A DNA stretch of 63,616 nucleotides, from the NCBI RefSeq assembly GCF_005403045.1, contig NZ_BJCL01000024.1, forward strand, positions 1 to 63,616, written 5' to 3'. A program made the position numbers and the translations under genes. Position 1 is the first letter of the stretch, and every line of letters starts with the position of its first letter. Below are positions 44,707-53,132 of this stretch, piece after piece. Origin of the DNA: Pseudaquabacterium pictum (GTDB lineage Bacteria > Pseudomonadota > Gammaproteobacteria > Burkholderiales > Burkholderiaceae_C). Below the pieces are notes generated by a model that worked only from the letters and a program-made list of their open reading frames with translations, did not search any database and was not told the origin of the DNA.

Positions 44707-45429
44707 ATGAGCATCGAACTGCAGGAACTCTTCCAGAAGAACCGCGAGTGGGCGGACAACACCGAGGCCCGCGAGCCCGGCTTCTTCACCCGGTTGCTGA
44801 ACCAGCAGAGCCCGCAGTACCTGTGGATCGGCTGCGCCGACAGCCGCGTGCCGGCGAACGATCTGGTGGGCCTGCTGCCCGGCGAGCTGTTCGTGCACCG
44901 CAACGTGGCCAACCTGCTGGTGCATTCGGACCTGAACGCGCTGAGCGTCATCCAGTACGCGGTCGATGCGCTGCAGGTCAGCCACATCATCGTGGTGGGC
45001 CACAGCAACTGCGGTGGCGTGCGCGCGGCCATGCTCAACACCCGCGCCGGCCTGGTCGACAACTGGCTGCGCCATGTGCAGGACGTGCGCGACGCGCACG
45101 AGGGCTTTCTGGCCGGCCTGCATGAGAGCCTGCAGGTCAATGCCCTGGTGGAGCTGAACGTGCTGGAGCAGGCCCGCAATGTCTGCCGCACGACGGTGGT
45201 GCGCGATGCCTGGGTGCGCGGCCAGAGCGTGGTGGTGCACGGCTGGGTCTACGGCCTGCACAACGGCCTGCTGGAGGACCTGAAGATCACCGCCACCTCG
45301 GCCGACCAGGTGGGGCTGGCCTACGACACCGCGCTGGCCCTGGTCAAGCAGCGCTACCGCCAGCAGCATGCGGCGCTGACATCGCAGCCCGCGCCGGTGA
45401 CGCAGCACGGCGCGCTGTCTGACCACTGA
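44707..45429 (+). CDS. can: Beta-class carbonic anhydrase
   Basis: Interconverts CO2 and bicarbonate. 240 residues, with zinc ligands Cys43, His99 and Cys102 and the Asp45-Arg47 dyad ([24 protein letters not shown]). [25 protein letters not shown] is typical. ATG 44707 has a GGAGG site ten bases upstream. A bicarbonate supplier fits next to leucine breakdown, where methylcrotonyl-CoA carboxylase uses bicarbonate; this is inference from position. Confidence 0.95.
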   Translation: MSIELQELFQKNREWADNTEAREPGFFTRLLNQQSPQYLWIGCADSRVPANDLVGLLPGELFVHRNVANLLVHSDLNALSVIQYAVDALQVSHIIVVGHSNCGGVRAAMLNTRAGLVDNWLRHVQDVRDAHEGFLAGLHESLQVNALVELNVLEQARNVCRTTVVRDAWVRGQSVVVHGWVYGLHNGLLEDLKITATSADQVGLAYDTALALVKQRYRQQHAALTSQPAPVTQHGALSDH

Positions 45430-45451
45430 CCCGCCGACCAGGACGCCGCCG

Positions 45452-47224
45452 ATGTTCCCGCACCGCCTCACCGACAGCCGCGCCTACGCCATCGCCCAGG
45501 CCATGCTCGATGGCTTCAACCGCCACTACCGCTTGTTCAGCGAGACCAACCGCGAAGCCAAGCGCCGCTTCGAGCAGGCCGACTGGCATGGCCAGCAGCG
45601 CGCCCAGCGCGAGCGCATCGAGTTCTACGACAAGCGGGTGGAAGAGGCGGTGGAGCGGCTGCAGCGCGAGTTCAACACCGCCAGCCTGGAAGACGACACC
45701 TGGCAGCAGGTGAAGCTGCACTACATCGGCCTGCTGGTGAACCACCACCAGCCCGAGCTGGCCGAGACCTTCTTCAACTCGGTCACCACCAAGATCCTGC
45801 ACCACAGCTACTTCCGCAACGACTTCATCTTCGTGCGGCCGGCTGTCAGCACCGAGTACATCGAGAACGACGAGCCGGCGTCGCTGCCCACCTACCGCGC
45901 CTACTACCCCACCCGCGACAGCCTGCGCGAGACGCTGCTGCGCATCGTCGACAACTTCCAGCTGCAGCGGCCATTCGCCGACCTGGGCCGCGACATCGAC
46001 GCGGTCCTGGCCGCGCTGCGCCAGCATGTGGGCGACAACGTGCGGCTGCGCGCCAACTTCCAGATCCAGGTGCTCAGCTCGATGTTCTTCCGCAACAAGG
46101 GCGGCTACATCATCGGCAAGATCGTCAACGGCTTCGCCGAGACGCCGTTCGCGCTGCCGGTGCTGCACAACGACAGCGGCCAGCTCTACATCGACGCCGC
46201 GCTGTTCGCCGAGGACGACCTGCTGATGCTCTTCAGCTTTGCGCGGGCCTACTTCATGGTCGACATGGAGATCCCCAGCGCCTATGTGCAGTTCCTGCGC
46301 AGCCTGATGCCGCGCAAGCCGCGCAACGAGATCTATTCGGCCCTGGGCCTGCAGAAGCAGGGCAAGAACAACTTCTACCGCGACTTCCTCTACCACCTGC
46401 GCCATTCCAGCGACATGTTCGGCATCGCCCCCGGCATCAAGGGCATGGTGATGCTGGTGTTCGACCTGCCGTCCTTCCCCTATGTGTTCAAGGTGATCAA
46501 GGACTTCTACCCGCCGCAGAAGGACACCACCCGCGAGGGGATCAAGAGCAAGTACCTGCTGGTGAAGACGCACGACCGGGTCGGCCGCATGGCAGACACG
46601 CTGGAGTACGCCAGCGTGGCCTTCCCGCGCCACCGCATCAGCGAGGAACTGCTGGCCGAGCTGCAGCACTTCTGCCCCAGCCAGATCGAGACCGATGGCG
46701 ACTCGCTGGTCATCAAGCATGTCTACATCGAGCGGCGCATGATCCCGCTGAACATCTACCTGCAGGACGCCACGCCCGAGCAGATGGCCCATGCGGTGGT
46801 GGAGTACGGCAACGCCATCAAGGACCTGGTGGCCGCCAACATCTTCCCCGGCGACATGCTCTGGAAGAACTTCGGCGTCACCCGCCACGGCAAGGTGGTG
46901 TTCTACGACTACGACGAGATCGAGTACATCACCGACTGCAACTTCCGCCGCGTGCCCGCGCCGCGCAACGAGGAAGACGAGATGTCGGGCGAGATCTGGT
47001 ACTCGGTCGGCCCCAAGGATGTGTTCCCCGAGACCTTCGAGCCCTTCCTGCTGGGCAACCCGGCCGTGCGCCAGGTGTTCATGAAGCACCATGCCGACCT
47101 GCTGGACGCCGCCTTCTGGCAAGGCCACAAGGAGCGCATCAAGGCCGGTCATGTGCATGATGTGTTTCCGTACGAGCAGCACAAGCGCTTTGCCCACACC
47201 CGCGCCAGCTCGGCCACGATGTAG
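45452..47224 (+). CDS. aceK: Isocitrate dehydrogenase kinase/phosphatase
   Basis: Bifunctional enzyme that inactivates or reactivates isocitrate dehydrogenase, directing carbon into the glyoxylate shunt during growth on acetate or fatty acids. 590 residues, full length. Regulatory domain in the first ~310 residues ([35 protein letters not shown]). The kinase-like domain has [78 protein letters not shown] (catalytic loop and metal Asp) and [15 protein letters not shown]. It fits the acetyl-CoA-yielding pathways encoded around it. Confidence 0.97.
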   Translation: MFPHRLTDSRAYAIAQAMLDGFNRHYRLFSETNREAKRRFEQADWHGQQRAQRERIEFYDKRVEEAVERLQREFNTASLEDDTWQQVKLHYIGLLVNHHQPELAETFFNSVTTKILHHSYFRNDFIFVRPAVSTEYIENDEPASLPTYRAYYPTRDSLRETLLRIVDNFQLQRPFADLGRDIDAVLAALRQHVGDNVRLRANFQIQVLSSMFFRNKGGYIIGKIVNGFAETPFALPVLHNDSGQLYIDAALFAEDDLLMLFSFARAYFMVDMEIPSAYVQFLRSLMPRKPRNEIYSALGLQKQGKNNFYRDFLYHLRHSSDMFGIAPGIKGMVMLVFDLPSFPYVFKVIKDFYPPQKDTTREGIKSKYLLVKTHDRVGRMADTLEYASVAFPRHRISEELLAELQHFCPSQIETDGDSLVIKHVYIERRMIPLNIYLQDATPEQMAHAVVEYGNAIKDLVAANIFPGDMLWKNFGVTRHGKVVFYDYDEIEYITDCNFRRVPAPRNEEDEMSGEIWYSVGPKDVFPETFEPFLLGNPAVRQVFMKHHADLLDAAFWQGHKERIKAGHVHDVFPYEQHKRFAHTRASSATM

Positions 47225-47268
47225 GCCGCCGCGCACTTCTTCCATCCCGTCCCACACCGGAGCCCGCC

Positions 47269-48444
47269 ATGGCCGATTCCATCGTCATCGTCTCTGCTGC
47301 CCGCACGCCCATTGGCGGCCTGCTGGGTGATTTCTCGTCGCTCGCCGCCTGGGAGCTGGGCGCGGTCGCCATCCAGGCCGCGGTGCAGCGCGCCGGCGTG
47401 CCCGGTGACGCGGTGGATGAAGTGCTGATGGGCAACTGCCTGATGGCCGGCCAGGGCCAGGCCCCGGCGCGCCAGGCGGTCCGCAAGGCCGGCCTGCCCG
47501 ACGGCGCCGGCGCAGTGACGCTGAGCAAGATGTGCGGCAGCGGCATGCGCACCATGATGTTCGCCCATGACATGCTCACCGCCGGCAGCGCCAGCGTGAT
47601 GGTGGCCGGTGGCATGGAAAGCATGACCAACGCGCCGCACCTGATGTTCGCCCGCAAGGGCGTGAAGTACGGCGCCGCACAGATGTTCGACCACATGGCC
47701 ATGGACGGCCTGGAAGACGCCTACGAGCGTGGCAAGGCCATGGGCGTGTTCGCCGAGCAGTGCGTCGACAAGTACCAGTTCAGCCGCGAGGCGCAGGACC
47801 AGTACGCCATCACCTCCACCACCCGCGCCAAGCAGGCCAATGAAGACGGCAGCTTCGACTGGGAGATGGCGCCGGTGGCCCTGGGCGACAAGGCCGGCAC
47901 CGTGGTCAAGTTCGACGAGCAGCCGTTCAAGGCCAAGCTCGACAAGATCCCCAGCCTGAAGCCGGCCTTCAAGAAGGACGGCACCATCACCGCCGCCAAC
48001 GCCAGCAGCATCTCCGACGGCGCCGCCGCCCTGGTGCTGATGCGCGAATCCACCGCCCGTGCCATGGGCGTCACGCCCATCGCCCGCATCGTGGCCCATG
48101 CGGTGCATGCCCAGGCCCCCGCCTGGTTCGCCACCGCGCCGGCCGGCGCCATCACCAAGGTGCTGAAGAAGTCGGGCTGGGATGCCAAGAGCGTCAACCT
48201 GTGGGAGGTGAACGAGGCCTTCGCCGCCGTCACCATGGCCGCCATGCATGAGTTCGACCTGCCGCACGACATCGTCAACGTGCACGGCGGTGCCTGCGCG
48301 CTGGGCCACCCCATCGGCGCCAGCGGCGCGCGCATCGTCGTCACCCTGCTGGGCGCGCTGAAGAAGCGCAACCTCAAGCGCGGCGTGGCGGCGCTGTGCA
48401 TCGGCGGCGGCGAGGCCACGGCGCTGGCGGTTGAACTGCTGTGA
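47269..48444 (+). CDS. Acetyl-CoA C-acetyltransferase (thiolase II)
   Basis: Condenses two acetyl-CoA or cleaves acetoacetyl-CoA. 391 residues. Nucleophile Cys89 (LSKMCGSGMRTMM), His of GGACALGHPIGASGARIVV near 344 and second Cys of ALCIGGGEATALAVELL near 375 are intact. NEAFAAVTMAAM is the usual substrate loop. In this setting it would finish leucine breakdown from acetoacetate; a role in polyhydroxybutyrate synthesis (phaA) is equally possible, so no symbol is assigned. Confidence 0.95.
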   Translation: MADSIVIVSAARTPIGGLLGDFSSLAAWELGAVAIQAAVQRAGVPGDAVDEVLMGNCLMAGQGQAPARQAVRKAGLPDGAGAVTLSKMCGSGMRTMMFAHDMLTAGSASVMVAGGMESMTNAPHLMFARKGVKYGAAQMFDHMAMDGLEDAYERGKAMGVFAEQCVDKYQFSREAQDQYAITSTTRAKQANEDGSFDWEMAPVALGDKAGTVVKFDEQPFKAKLDKIPSLKPAFKKDGTITAANASSISDGAAALVLMRESTARAMGVTPIARIVAHAVHAQAPAWFATAPAGAITKVLKKSGWDAKSVNLWEVNEAFAAVTMAAMHEFDLPHDIVNVHGGACALGHPIGASGARIVVTLLGALKKRNLKRGVAALCIGGGEATALAVELL

Positions 48445-48902
48445 GCGCTGTCCCTGTCGTGCTGCCCCTGGTGCAGCAGGGTGACACCTGCAGCCGCAGC
48501 GTGCGCTTCAGCCGCGACGACATCGCCACCTTCGCCCGCCTGAGCGGCGACAGCAACCCGCTGCACCATGACCAGCAAGCGGCGCAGCGCGCCCGCCACG
48601 GCGAGATCATCGCCAGCGGCGAGCACACCACCGCCTTGCTGATCGGCCTGGCCTCGTCGCACTTCTCGCAGCCCGACGCCCACGGCCCGCGCGAGGTGCT
48701 GTGCCTCAACTTCAACTTCGCCTTCAAGGCGCCGGTGTTCGCCGAGCAGGCCATCGAGCTGAGCTGGAAGGTGGCTTCGGTCGAGCCGCATGACCGCCTG
48801 GGCGGTCTGCTGGTGCACCTGGATGGCAAGGCCGCGGTGCGCCATGCCAGCCCGTCGGTGGTGGGCCGCGGCACGCTGCTGATCAAGTCGGCCCAGCCCT
48901 GA
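48441..48902 (+). CDS. MaoC-like hot-dog dehydratase
   Basis: Probable (R)-specific enoyl-CoA hydratase or related acyl-CoA protein, 153 residues. FSRDDIATFARLSGDSNPLHHD carries the Asp/His hydratase dyad of the MaoC family, followed by GEIIASGEHTTALLIGLASSHFSQP and LNFNFAFKAPVFAEQ. The GTG start overlaps the thiolase stop (GTGA), so the two are coupled. It could supply hydroxyacyl-CoA to polyester synthesis or act in degradation. Confidence 0.88.
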   Translation: MSAVPVVLPLVQQGDTCSRSVRFSRDDIATFARLSGDSNPLHHDQQAAQRARHGEIIASGEHTTALLIGLASSHFSQPDAHGPREVLCLNFNFAFKAPVFAEQAIELSWKVASVEPHDRLGGLLVHLDGKAAVRHASPSVVGRGTLLIKSAQP

Positions 48903-48913
48903 AAGGCCCGCCC

Positions 48914-49579
48914 ATGGATGTGCTCATCATCGGTGCCTCGCGCGGCATCGGCTTCGAGCTGGCCAGCCAATGCCTGGCGGCGGGCGACCGGGTGGTGGCC
49001 ACCGCCCGCGACGATGCCGGCCTGGCCCGTCTGGCCGCGCTGGGGGCCGAGCCGCTGAAGCTGGACGTGGCCAGCGCCGCCGGTTGCGCCGGCCTGGCCT
49101 GGCCGATCGACGGCGCCCAGTTCCACCAGGCCTGGCTGGTGGCCGGCGTCTACGGCCCGCGCAGCAGCGGCCTGCAGCCGCCCACCGACGCTGAATTCGA
49201 TGCCGTGATGCACACCAATGTGCTGGCCGCGATGCGGCTGCTGCCGCAGTTGGCCGATGCGCTGGCGCCGGGCGCCAAGCTGGCGGTGCTGTCGTCGCGC
49301 ATGGGCTCGATCGGCCTGCGCAACAGCCCCAGCGGCTGGCTGTACCGGGCGTCGAAGGCGGCGCTGAATTCGGTGCTGAAGGATGTGTCGCTGGCCCTGG
49401 CCGGCCGCGCCACCTGCGTCAGCCTGCACCCGGGCTGGGTGCAGACCGACATGGGCGGCGGCGGTGCCGATCTGGCCGTGGCGCAGAGCGTGGCCGACCT
49501 GCGTGCCACCGTCGGCCGGCTGGGTGCGGCCGACAACGGCGGCTTCTTCAACCACGACGGCCAGCCGCTGGCCTGGTGA
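48914..49579 (+). CDS. Short-chain dehydrogenase/reductase
   Basis: NAD(P)-dependent SDR of 221 residues, the short C-factor-like type. Cofactor motif GASRGIGFELASQ at 7-19; catalytic Ser in LAVLSSRMGSIG and Tyr-Lys in YRASKAALNSVLKDVSLAL; LHPGWVQTDMGG follows. It sits 11 bp after the MaoC gene and its stop overlaps the next start region. Substrate unknown. Confidence 0.9.
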   Translation: MDVLIIGASRGIGFELASQCLAAGDRVVATARDDAGLARLAALGAEPLKLDVASAAGCAGLAWPIDGAQFHQAWLVAGVYGPRSSGLQPPTDAEFDAVMHTNVLAAMRLLPQLADALAPGAKLAVLSSRMGSIGLRNSPSGWLYRASKAALNSVLKDVSLALAGRATCVSLHPGWVQTDMGGGGADLAVAQSVADLRATVGRLGAADNGGFFNHDGQPLAW

Positions 49580-49587
49580 CCGCCGCC

Positions 49588-50016
49588 ATGAGCCACACCG
49601 AGACGCACGCCTTCTTCACCCGCTACCGCGATGCCTTCAACGCGCTGGACGGCGACGCGGTGGCCGACCTGTGGCATGCCGCTGGCAGCGGCATCGCCGA
49701 CAGCCACGGCGGCGCCGGCCGCCTGACCTGGTGGCCCGACGATGCACCGATGCGCGCCAACCACCGCGCGCTGTGTACCGTCTACCGCCAGGCCGGGTAC
49801 GGCCGCGCCGATTTCGCCATCGACCAGTTCGTGCCGCTGGGCGCCGACCATGCCTTCGCCCGCGTGCAGTGGACCATCACCCGGGCCGACGGCAGCCTGC
49901 TGCAGCGCTTCGGCACCGGCTACCAGCTGCAGCGCACCACGGCCGGCCCGCGGGTGCTGCTGTGCACCGCTTACCAAGAAGACCTCCAGGAGATGACCCG
50001 CCATGCTGCTCAGTGA
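49588..50016 (+). CDS. NTF2-like (SnoaL-type) small protein
   Basis: A small alpha+beta cone-fold protein of 142 residues: MSHTETHAFFTRYRDAFNALDGDAVADLWHA at the start and RVQWTITRADGSLLQRFGTGYQLQRT later. ATG 49588 has GGTGA eight bases upstream; GTG 49576, overlapping the SDR stop, is an alternative. Its 3' end overlaps the acyl-CoA dehydrogenase start by 14 bp. Catalytic or binding function cannot be assigned. Confidence 0.8.
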   Translation: MSHTETHAFFTRYRDAFNALDGDAVADLWHAAGSGIADSHGGAGRLTWWPDDAPMRANHRALCTVYRQAGYGRADFAIDQFVPLGADHAFARVQWTITRADGSLLQRFGTGYQLQRTTAGPRVLLCTAYQEDLQEMTRHAAQ

Positions 50017-51133
50017 CGACCACCGCGCGGTGCAGGAGGCCGTGCGCCAGTACGTGCAGGCCGAGATCGCCCCCCATGCCGCCGCCTGGGACAAGAGCCA
50101 CCAGTTCCCCGCCGCGCAATTGAAGGGCCTGGCCGGCCTGGGCTGCTACGGCGTGGCCGTGCCCACCGAGCAGGGCGGGGCGGGGCTGGACTACCTGGCA
50201 CTGGCGCTGATCCTGGAGGAGATCGCCGCCGGCGACGGCGCCACCAGCACCGTGGTCAGCGTCAACAACTGCCCGGTGTGCTCGATCCTGATGGCCTTCG
50301 GAAACGCCGACCAGCAAACGCGCTTCCTGCAGCCGCTGGCCCGCGGCGAGATGCTGGGCGCCTTCTGCCTGACCGAGCCGCATGTGGGCAGCGAGGCCGG
50401 CGGGCTGAAGACCACGGCGGTGCGGGACGGCGACCACTACGTGCTCAATGGCGTCAAGCAGTTCATCACCAGCGGCAAGAACGGCGATGTGGCCATCGTC
50501 ATGGCGGTCACCGACAAGGCCGCCGGCAAGAAGGGCATCAGCGCCTTCCTGGTGCCCACCAAGACGCCCGGCTACACCGTGGCGCGGGTGGAAGACAAGA
50601 TGGGCCAGCATGCCAGCGACACCGCGCAGATCGTCTTCGACCACTGCCGCGTGCCGGTGGAGAACCGCCTGGGCGAGGAGGGCCAGGGCCTGAAGATCGC
50701 GCTCTCGGGCCTGGAGGGCGGGCGCATCGGCATTGCCAGCCAGGCGCTGGGCATGGCGCGTGCGGCCTTTGACTACGCGCTGGCCTACAGCAAGGACCGT
50801 GTCGCCTTCGGCGTGCCGATCTTCGAGCACCAGGCGGTGCAGTTCAAGCTGGCCGACATGGCCACCCGCATCGAGGCCACCCGCCAGCTGATCTGGCACG
50901 CGGCCGCGCTGAAAGATGCCGGCCTGCCCTGCCTGAAGGAAGCCGCCATGGCCAAGCTGATGGCCAGCGAGATGGCTGAGGCCGTCTGCTCCGGCGCCAT
51001 CCAGGTGCTGGGCGGCTACGGCTACCTCAGCGACTTTCCGGTCGAGCGCATCTACCGCGACGTGCGGGTGTGCCAGATCTACGAAGGCACCTCGGAAGTG
51101 CAGAAGATCCTGATCGGCCGCGCACTCGCCTGA
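50003..51133 (+). CDS. Acyl-CoA dehydrogenase (short/branched-chain type)
   Basis: FAD-dependent enzyme of 376 residues. FAD/CoA motifs LTEPHVGSEAGGLKTTAVRDGDHYVLNG and WITSG-like QFITSGKNGDVAIVM; SKDRVAFGVPIFEHQAVQFKLADM; IQVLGGYGYLSDFPVERIYRDVRV. The catalytic Glu is at the usual late position, Glu361 in YEGTSEVQKILIGRALA, unlike liuA. It is the last gene of the coupled thiolase-MaoC-SDR-NTF2 run, suggesting one acyl-CoA pathway whose substrate is unknown. Confidence 0.93.
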   Translation: MLLSDDHRAVQEAVRQYVQAEIAPHAAAWDKSHQFPAAQLKGLAGLGCYGVAVPTEQGGAGLDYLALALILEEIAAGDGATSTVVSVNNCPVCSILMAFGNADQQTRFLQPLARGEMLGAFCLTEPHVGSEAGGLKTTAVRDGDHYVLNGVKQFITSGKNGDVAIVMAVTDKAAGKKGISAFLVPTKTPGYTVARVEDKMGQHASDTAQIVFDHCRVPVENRLGEEGQGLKIALSGLEGGRIGIASQALGMARAAFDYALAYSKDRVAFGVPIFEHQAVQFKLADMATRIEATRQLIWHAAALKDAGLPCLKEAAMAKLMASEMAEAVCSGAIQVLGGYGYLSDFPVERIYRDVRVCQIYEGTSEVQKILIGRALA

Positions 51134-51157
51134 TCTCTCTTTTTATGGACATCGGAT

Positions 51158-51171
51158 TCCAGTAAACTGGA
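51158..51171. promoter_or_regulatory. Palindrome TCCAGT-AA-ACTGGA at the XRE-cupin gene start
   Basis: 6-bp perfect arms inside an outer interrupted repeat TGGAC (51146-51150) ... GTCCA (51172-51176). It ends four bases before the ATG and includes TAAACT, a possible -10. Likely the operator of the XRE-cupin regulator it precedes. Confidence 0.6.
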
Positions 51172-51175
51172 GTCC

Positions 51176-51769
51176 ATGGATGTCACCGACCGCCTCGCCC
51201 GCCGCCTGCAGGGCCTGCGCCAGGCGCATGGACTGTCGCTCGACGCGCTGGCCGCGCGCAGCGGCGTCAGCCGCTCGAACATCTCGCTGATCGAGCGCGG
51301 CCAGAGCAGCCCCACCGCCACCGTGCTCGACAAGCTCAGCGCCGCGCTGGGCGTCACGCTGGCGGCGCTGTTCGAGGAGCCGCCCGCCGCCACCGCGCCG
51401 CCCAGCCCGCTGGCCCGCCGCGCCGACCAACCGCTGTGGACCGACCCCGCCTCGGGCTACCGCCGCCGCAACCTGTCGCCGGCCTTGCCGGCGCCCATCC
51501 AGCTGGTGGAGGTGGAGTTCCCGCCCGGCCAGCGCGTGGCCTACGAGACCGGCCCGCGCCTGGCGCCGGTGCACCAGCAGGTGTGGGTGATCGCCGGCTG
51601 CATGCAGCTCACCGTGGGTGCCGACACCTGGCTGCTGCAGGCCGGTGACTGCCTGGCCATGCAGCTCGACCAGCCCCTGCTCTTCCACAACCCCGGTGAC
51701 CAGCCCGCCCGCTACCTGGTGGCGCTGGCCGGCGGGTCGCTGCCGTCCAACCCGCGAGGTTCCGCATGA
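51176..51769 (+). CDS. XRE-family transcriptional regulator with C-terminal cupin domain
   Basis: Regulator of 197 residues. The helix-turn-helix at about 8-62 (LQGLRQAHGLSLDALAARSGVSRSNISLIERGQSSPTATVLDKLSAALGVTLAALF) is followed by a cupin sensor domain at about 100-190 (VEVEFPPGQRVAYETGP; VHQQVWVIAGCMQLTVGADTWLLQAGDCLAMQLDQPLLFHNPGDQPARYLVALA). Such proteins usually repress a small set of metabolic or transport genes including their own. The ATG abuts the palindrome without a well-spaced ribosome site, so a leaderless message is possible. The GNAT gene overlaps its stop. Confidence 0.93.
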   Translation: MDVTDRLARRLQGLRQAHGLSLDALAARSGVSRSNISLIERGQSSPTATVLDKLSAALGVTLAALFEEPPAATAPPSPLARRADQPLWTDPASGYRRRNLSPALPAPIQLVEVEFPPGQRVAYETGPRLAPVHQQVWVIAGCMQLTVGADTWLLQAGDCLAMQLDQPLLFHNPGDQPARYLVALAGGSLPSNPRGSA

Positions 51770-52305
51770 CCGACTCCATCACCCTGCGCTCCTTGGATGC
51801 CGCCGCGGCCGCTGCCGCCGTGCCGGCGCTGGCCGACGTGCTGATCGACTGCGTGCACGGCGGCGCGTCGGTCAGTTTCATGGCGCCGCTGCCGCTGCCG
51901 AAGGCGCTGGCCTTCTGGCAAGGCGTGGCCGAGGGCGTGGCCCGCGGCGAGCGGGTGCTGCTGGTGGCCGAGGATGCGCAGGGCATCGCCGGCACGGTGC
52001 AGGTGGTGCTGTCCCAGCCCGACAACCAGCCCCACCGCGCCGATGTGGCCAAGATGCTGGTGCACCGCCGCGCCCGGCGGCAGGGCGTGGCAGCGCGCCT
52101 GTTGGCAGCCGCCGAAGACGCCGCGCGGGCCGCCGGCAAGACGGTGCTGGTGCTCGACACCGTGACCGGCGGCGATGCCGAGCGGCTGTACCAGCGCGCC
52201 GGCTGGCAGCGCGTCGGCGAGATTCCCAACTACGCGCTGATGCCCGACGGCGCGCTGTGCAGCACCACCTACTTCCACCGGCAACTGGCGGCAGCCTCGC
52301 CTTGA
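51766..52305 (+). CDS. GNAT-family N-acetyltransferase
   Basis: Acetyl-CoA-dependent transferase of 179 residues. The acetyl-CoA motif is VAKMLVHRRARRQGVAARLLAAAEDAARAAGK (about 90-121), followed by VLDTVTGGDAERLYQRAGWQRVGEIPNYALMPDG. It starts on an ATGA overlap with the XRE-cupin regulator and is probably controlled by it. In related arrangements such enzymes inactivate small toxic amines, but the substrate here is unknown. Confidence 0.9.
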   Translation: MTDSITLRSLDAAAAAAAVPALADVLIDCVHGGASVSFMAPLPLPKALAFWQGVAEGVARGERVLLVAEDAQGIAGTVQVVLSQPDNQPHRADVAKMLVHRRARRQGVAARLLAAAEDAARAAGKTVLVLDTVTGGDAERLYQRAGWQRVGEIPNYALMPDGALCSTTYFHRQLAAASP

Positions 52306-52346
52306 GCAAGCGGCCGCCGTGGAACCGGCTTTGCCGGGCCACCGGC

Positions 52347-52390
52347 GGCGCCCCCCTGGGGGGGAGCGCCGAAGGCGCTACGGGGGGGAG
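52347..52390. repeat. GC-palindromic intergenic element (C-run/G-run with GGCGC arms)
   Basis: GGCG-C6-T-G7-A-GCGCC-GAA-GGCGCTAC-G7: two mutually exclusive hairpins from GGCGC/GCGCC arms and C/G tracts. It resembles short palindromic elements I recall from Comamonadaceae-type genomes. It overlaps the last codons and TAG stop of the CbiM-like gene and may act as terminator for the convergent GNAT gene. Only one copy is seen here. Confidence 0.5.
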
Positions 52391-53007
52391 CGGTCATCCG
52401 GCAGGTACAAGCGGTCGGAATAGGTCGCCAGCCAGTCGGGCCGGTAGGCCACGAAGATCGCTGTCAGCATGCCGGTGATGAAGGCCTCGCCCGAGGCGGT
52501 GAGAAACCGCGCCAGCAGCAGGTCGCCATCGTCGGTGCCCACCGGGTTGGTGGCGCGGCCCAGCGCCAGCGCGCCGGCCAGCGCCACCGCGATCCAGGTG
52601 GTGAAGAAGCCCCGGCCCAGGATGTAGATGAACAGGTGGCCTGGCAGCCAGCGCCGCACGCCGGCGCCCAGCAGCATGGCCAGGGTGCCGGGCACCAGGC
52701 CCAGCCACACCAGCCGGTGCAGGCCCTCCTGCCAGGGCAGGTCGCCCAGCGCCACCACCACGCCGGCCACCGGCAGCAGGGCCAGCACCGCCAGTGGCCA
52801 GCCGGCCAGCAGCACCAGCAACGACGCGCCCGACAGCGGCTGGATGATGCGGCTGTCGGCCAGCAGGTCGGCGCCCCAGCACAGCGGCAGCACCGCGCAG
52901 CAGGCCAGCCAGGGCCAGGGCGGCCCGCCGGCGCCTGTGGCACGCCAGGGCTGCAGGGCCAGGGCCAGGGCGGTGGCCAGCACCACCAGGAACAGATCCA
53001 CCATCAT
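52378..53007 (-). CDS. CbiM-like integral membrane protein (energy-coupling-factor permease family), orphan
   Basis: Membrane protein of 209 residues with about six to seven helices. The sequence VVVALGDLPWQEGLHRLVWLGLVPGTLAMLLGAGVRRWLPGHLFIYILGRGF, the segment GEAFITGMLTAIFVAYRPDWLATY and the end DRLYLPDD resemble the CbiM/PF01891 type found as stand-alone genes in betaproteobacteria. No CbiN, CbiQ or CbiO partner is near. The N-terminal CbiM metal-binding Met-His motif is not visible, so nickel or cobalt transport is unproven. Its final codons lie inside the palindromic element. Confidence 0.65.
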   Translation of the reverse strand: MMVDLFLVVLATALALALQPWRATGAGGPPWPWLACCAVLPLCWGADLLADSRIIQPLSGASLLVLLAGWPLAVLALLPVAGVVVALGDLPWQEGLHRLVWLGLVPGTLAMLLGAGVRRWLPGHLFIYILGRGFFTTWIAVALAGALALGRATNPVGTDDGDLLLARFLTASGEAFITGMLTAIFVAYRPDWLATYSDRLYLPDDRSPP

Positions 53008-53132
53008 CGGGCTGATTCTGCGTGTCGGCCCGTGCCGGGCCATGACATCCGTCAAGCTGGCTGCTGCAGCAGGCCGACAGACCCGGCACTGTGCGGTGGT
53101 GCGCTGCCGCATTTCGGGCCCAGAATCGCCCG

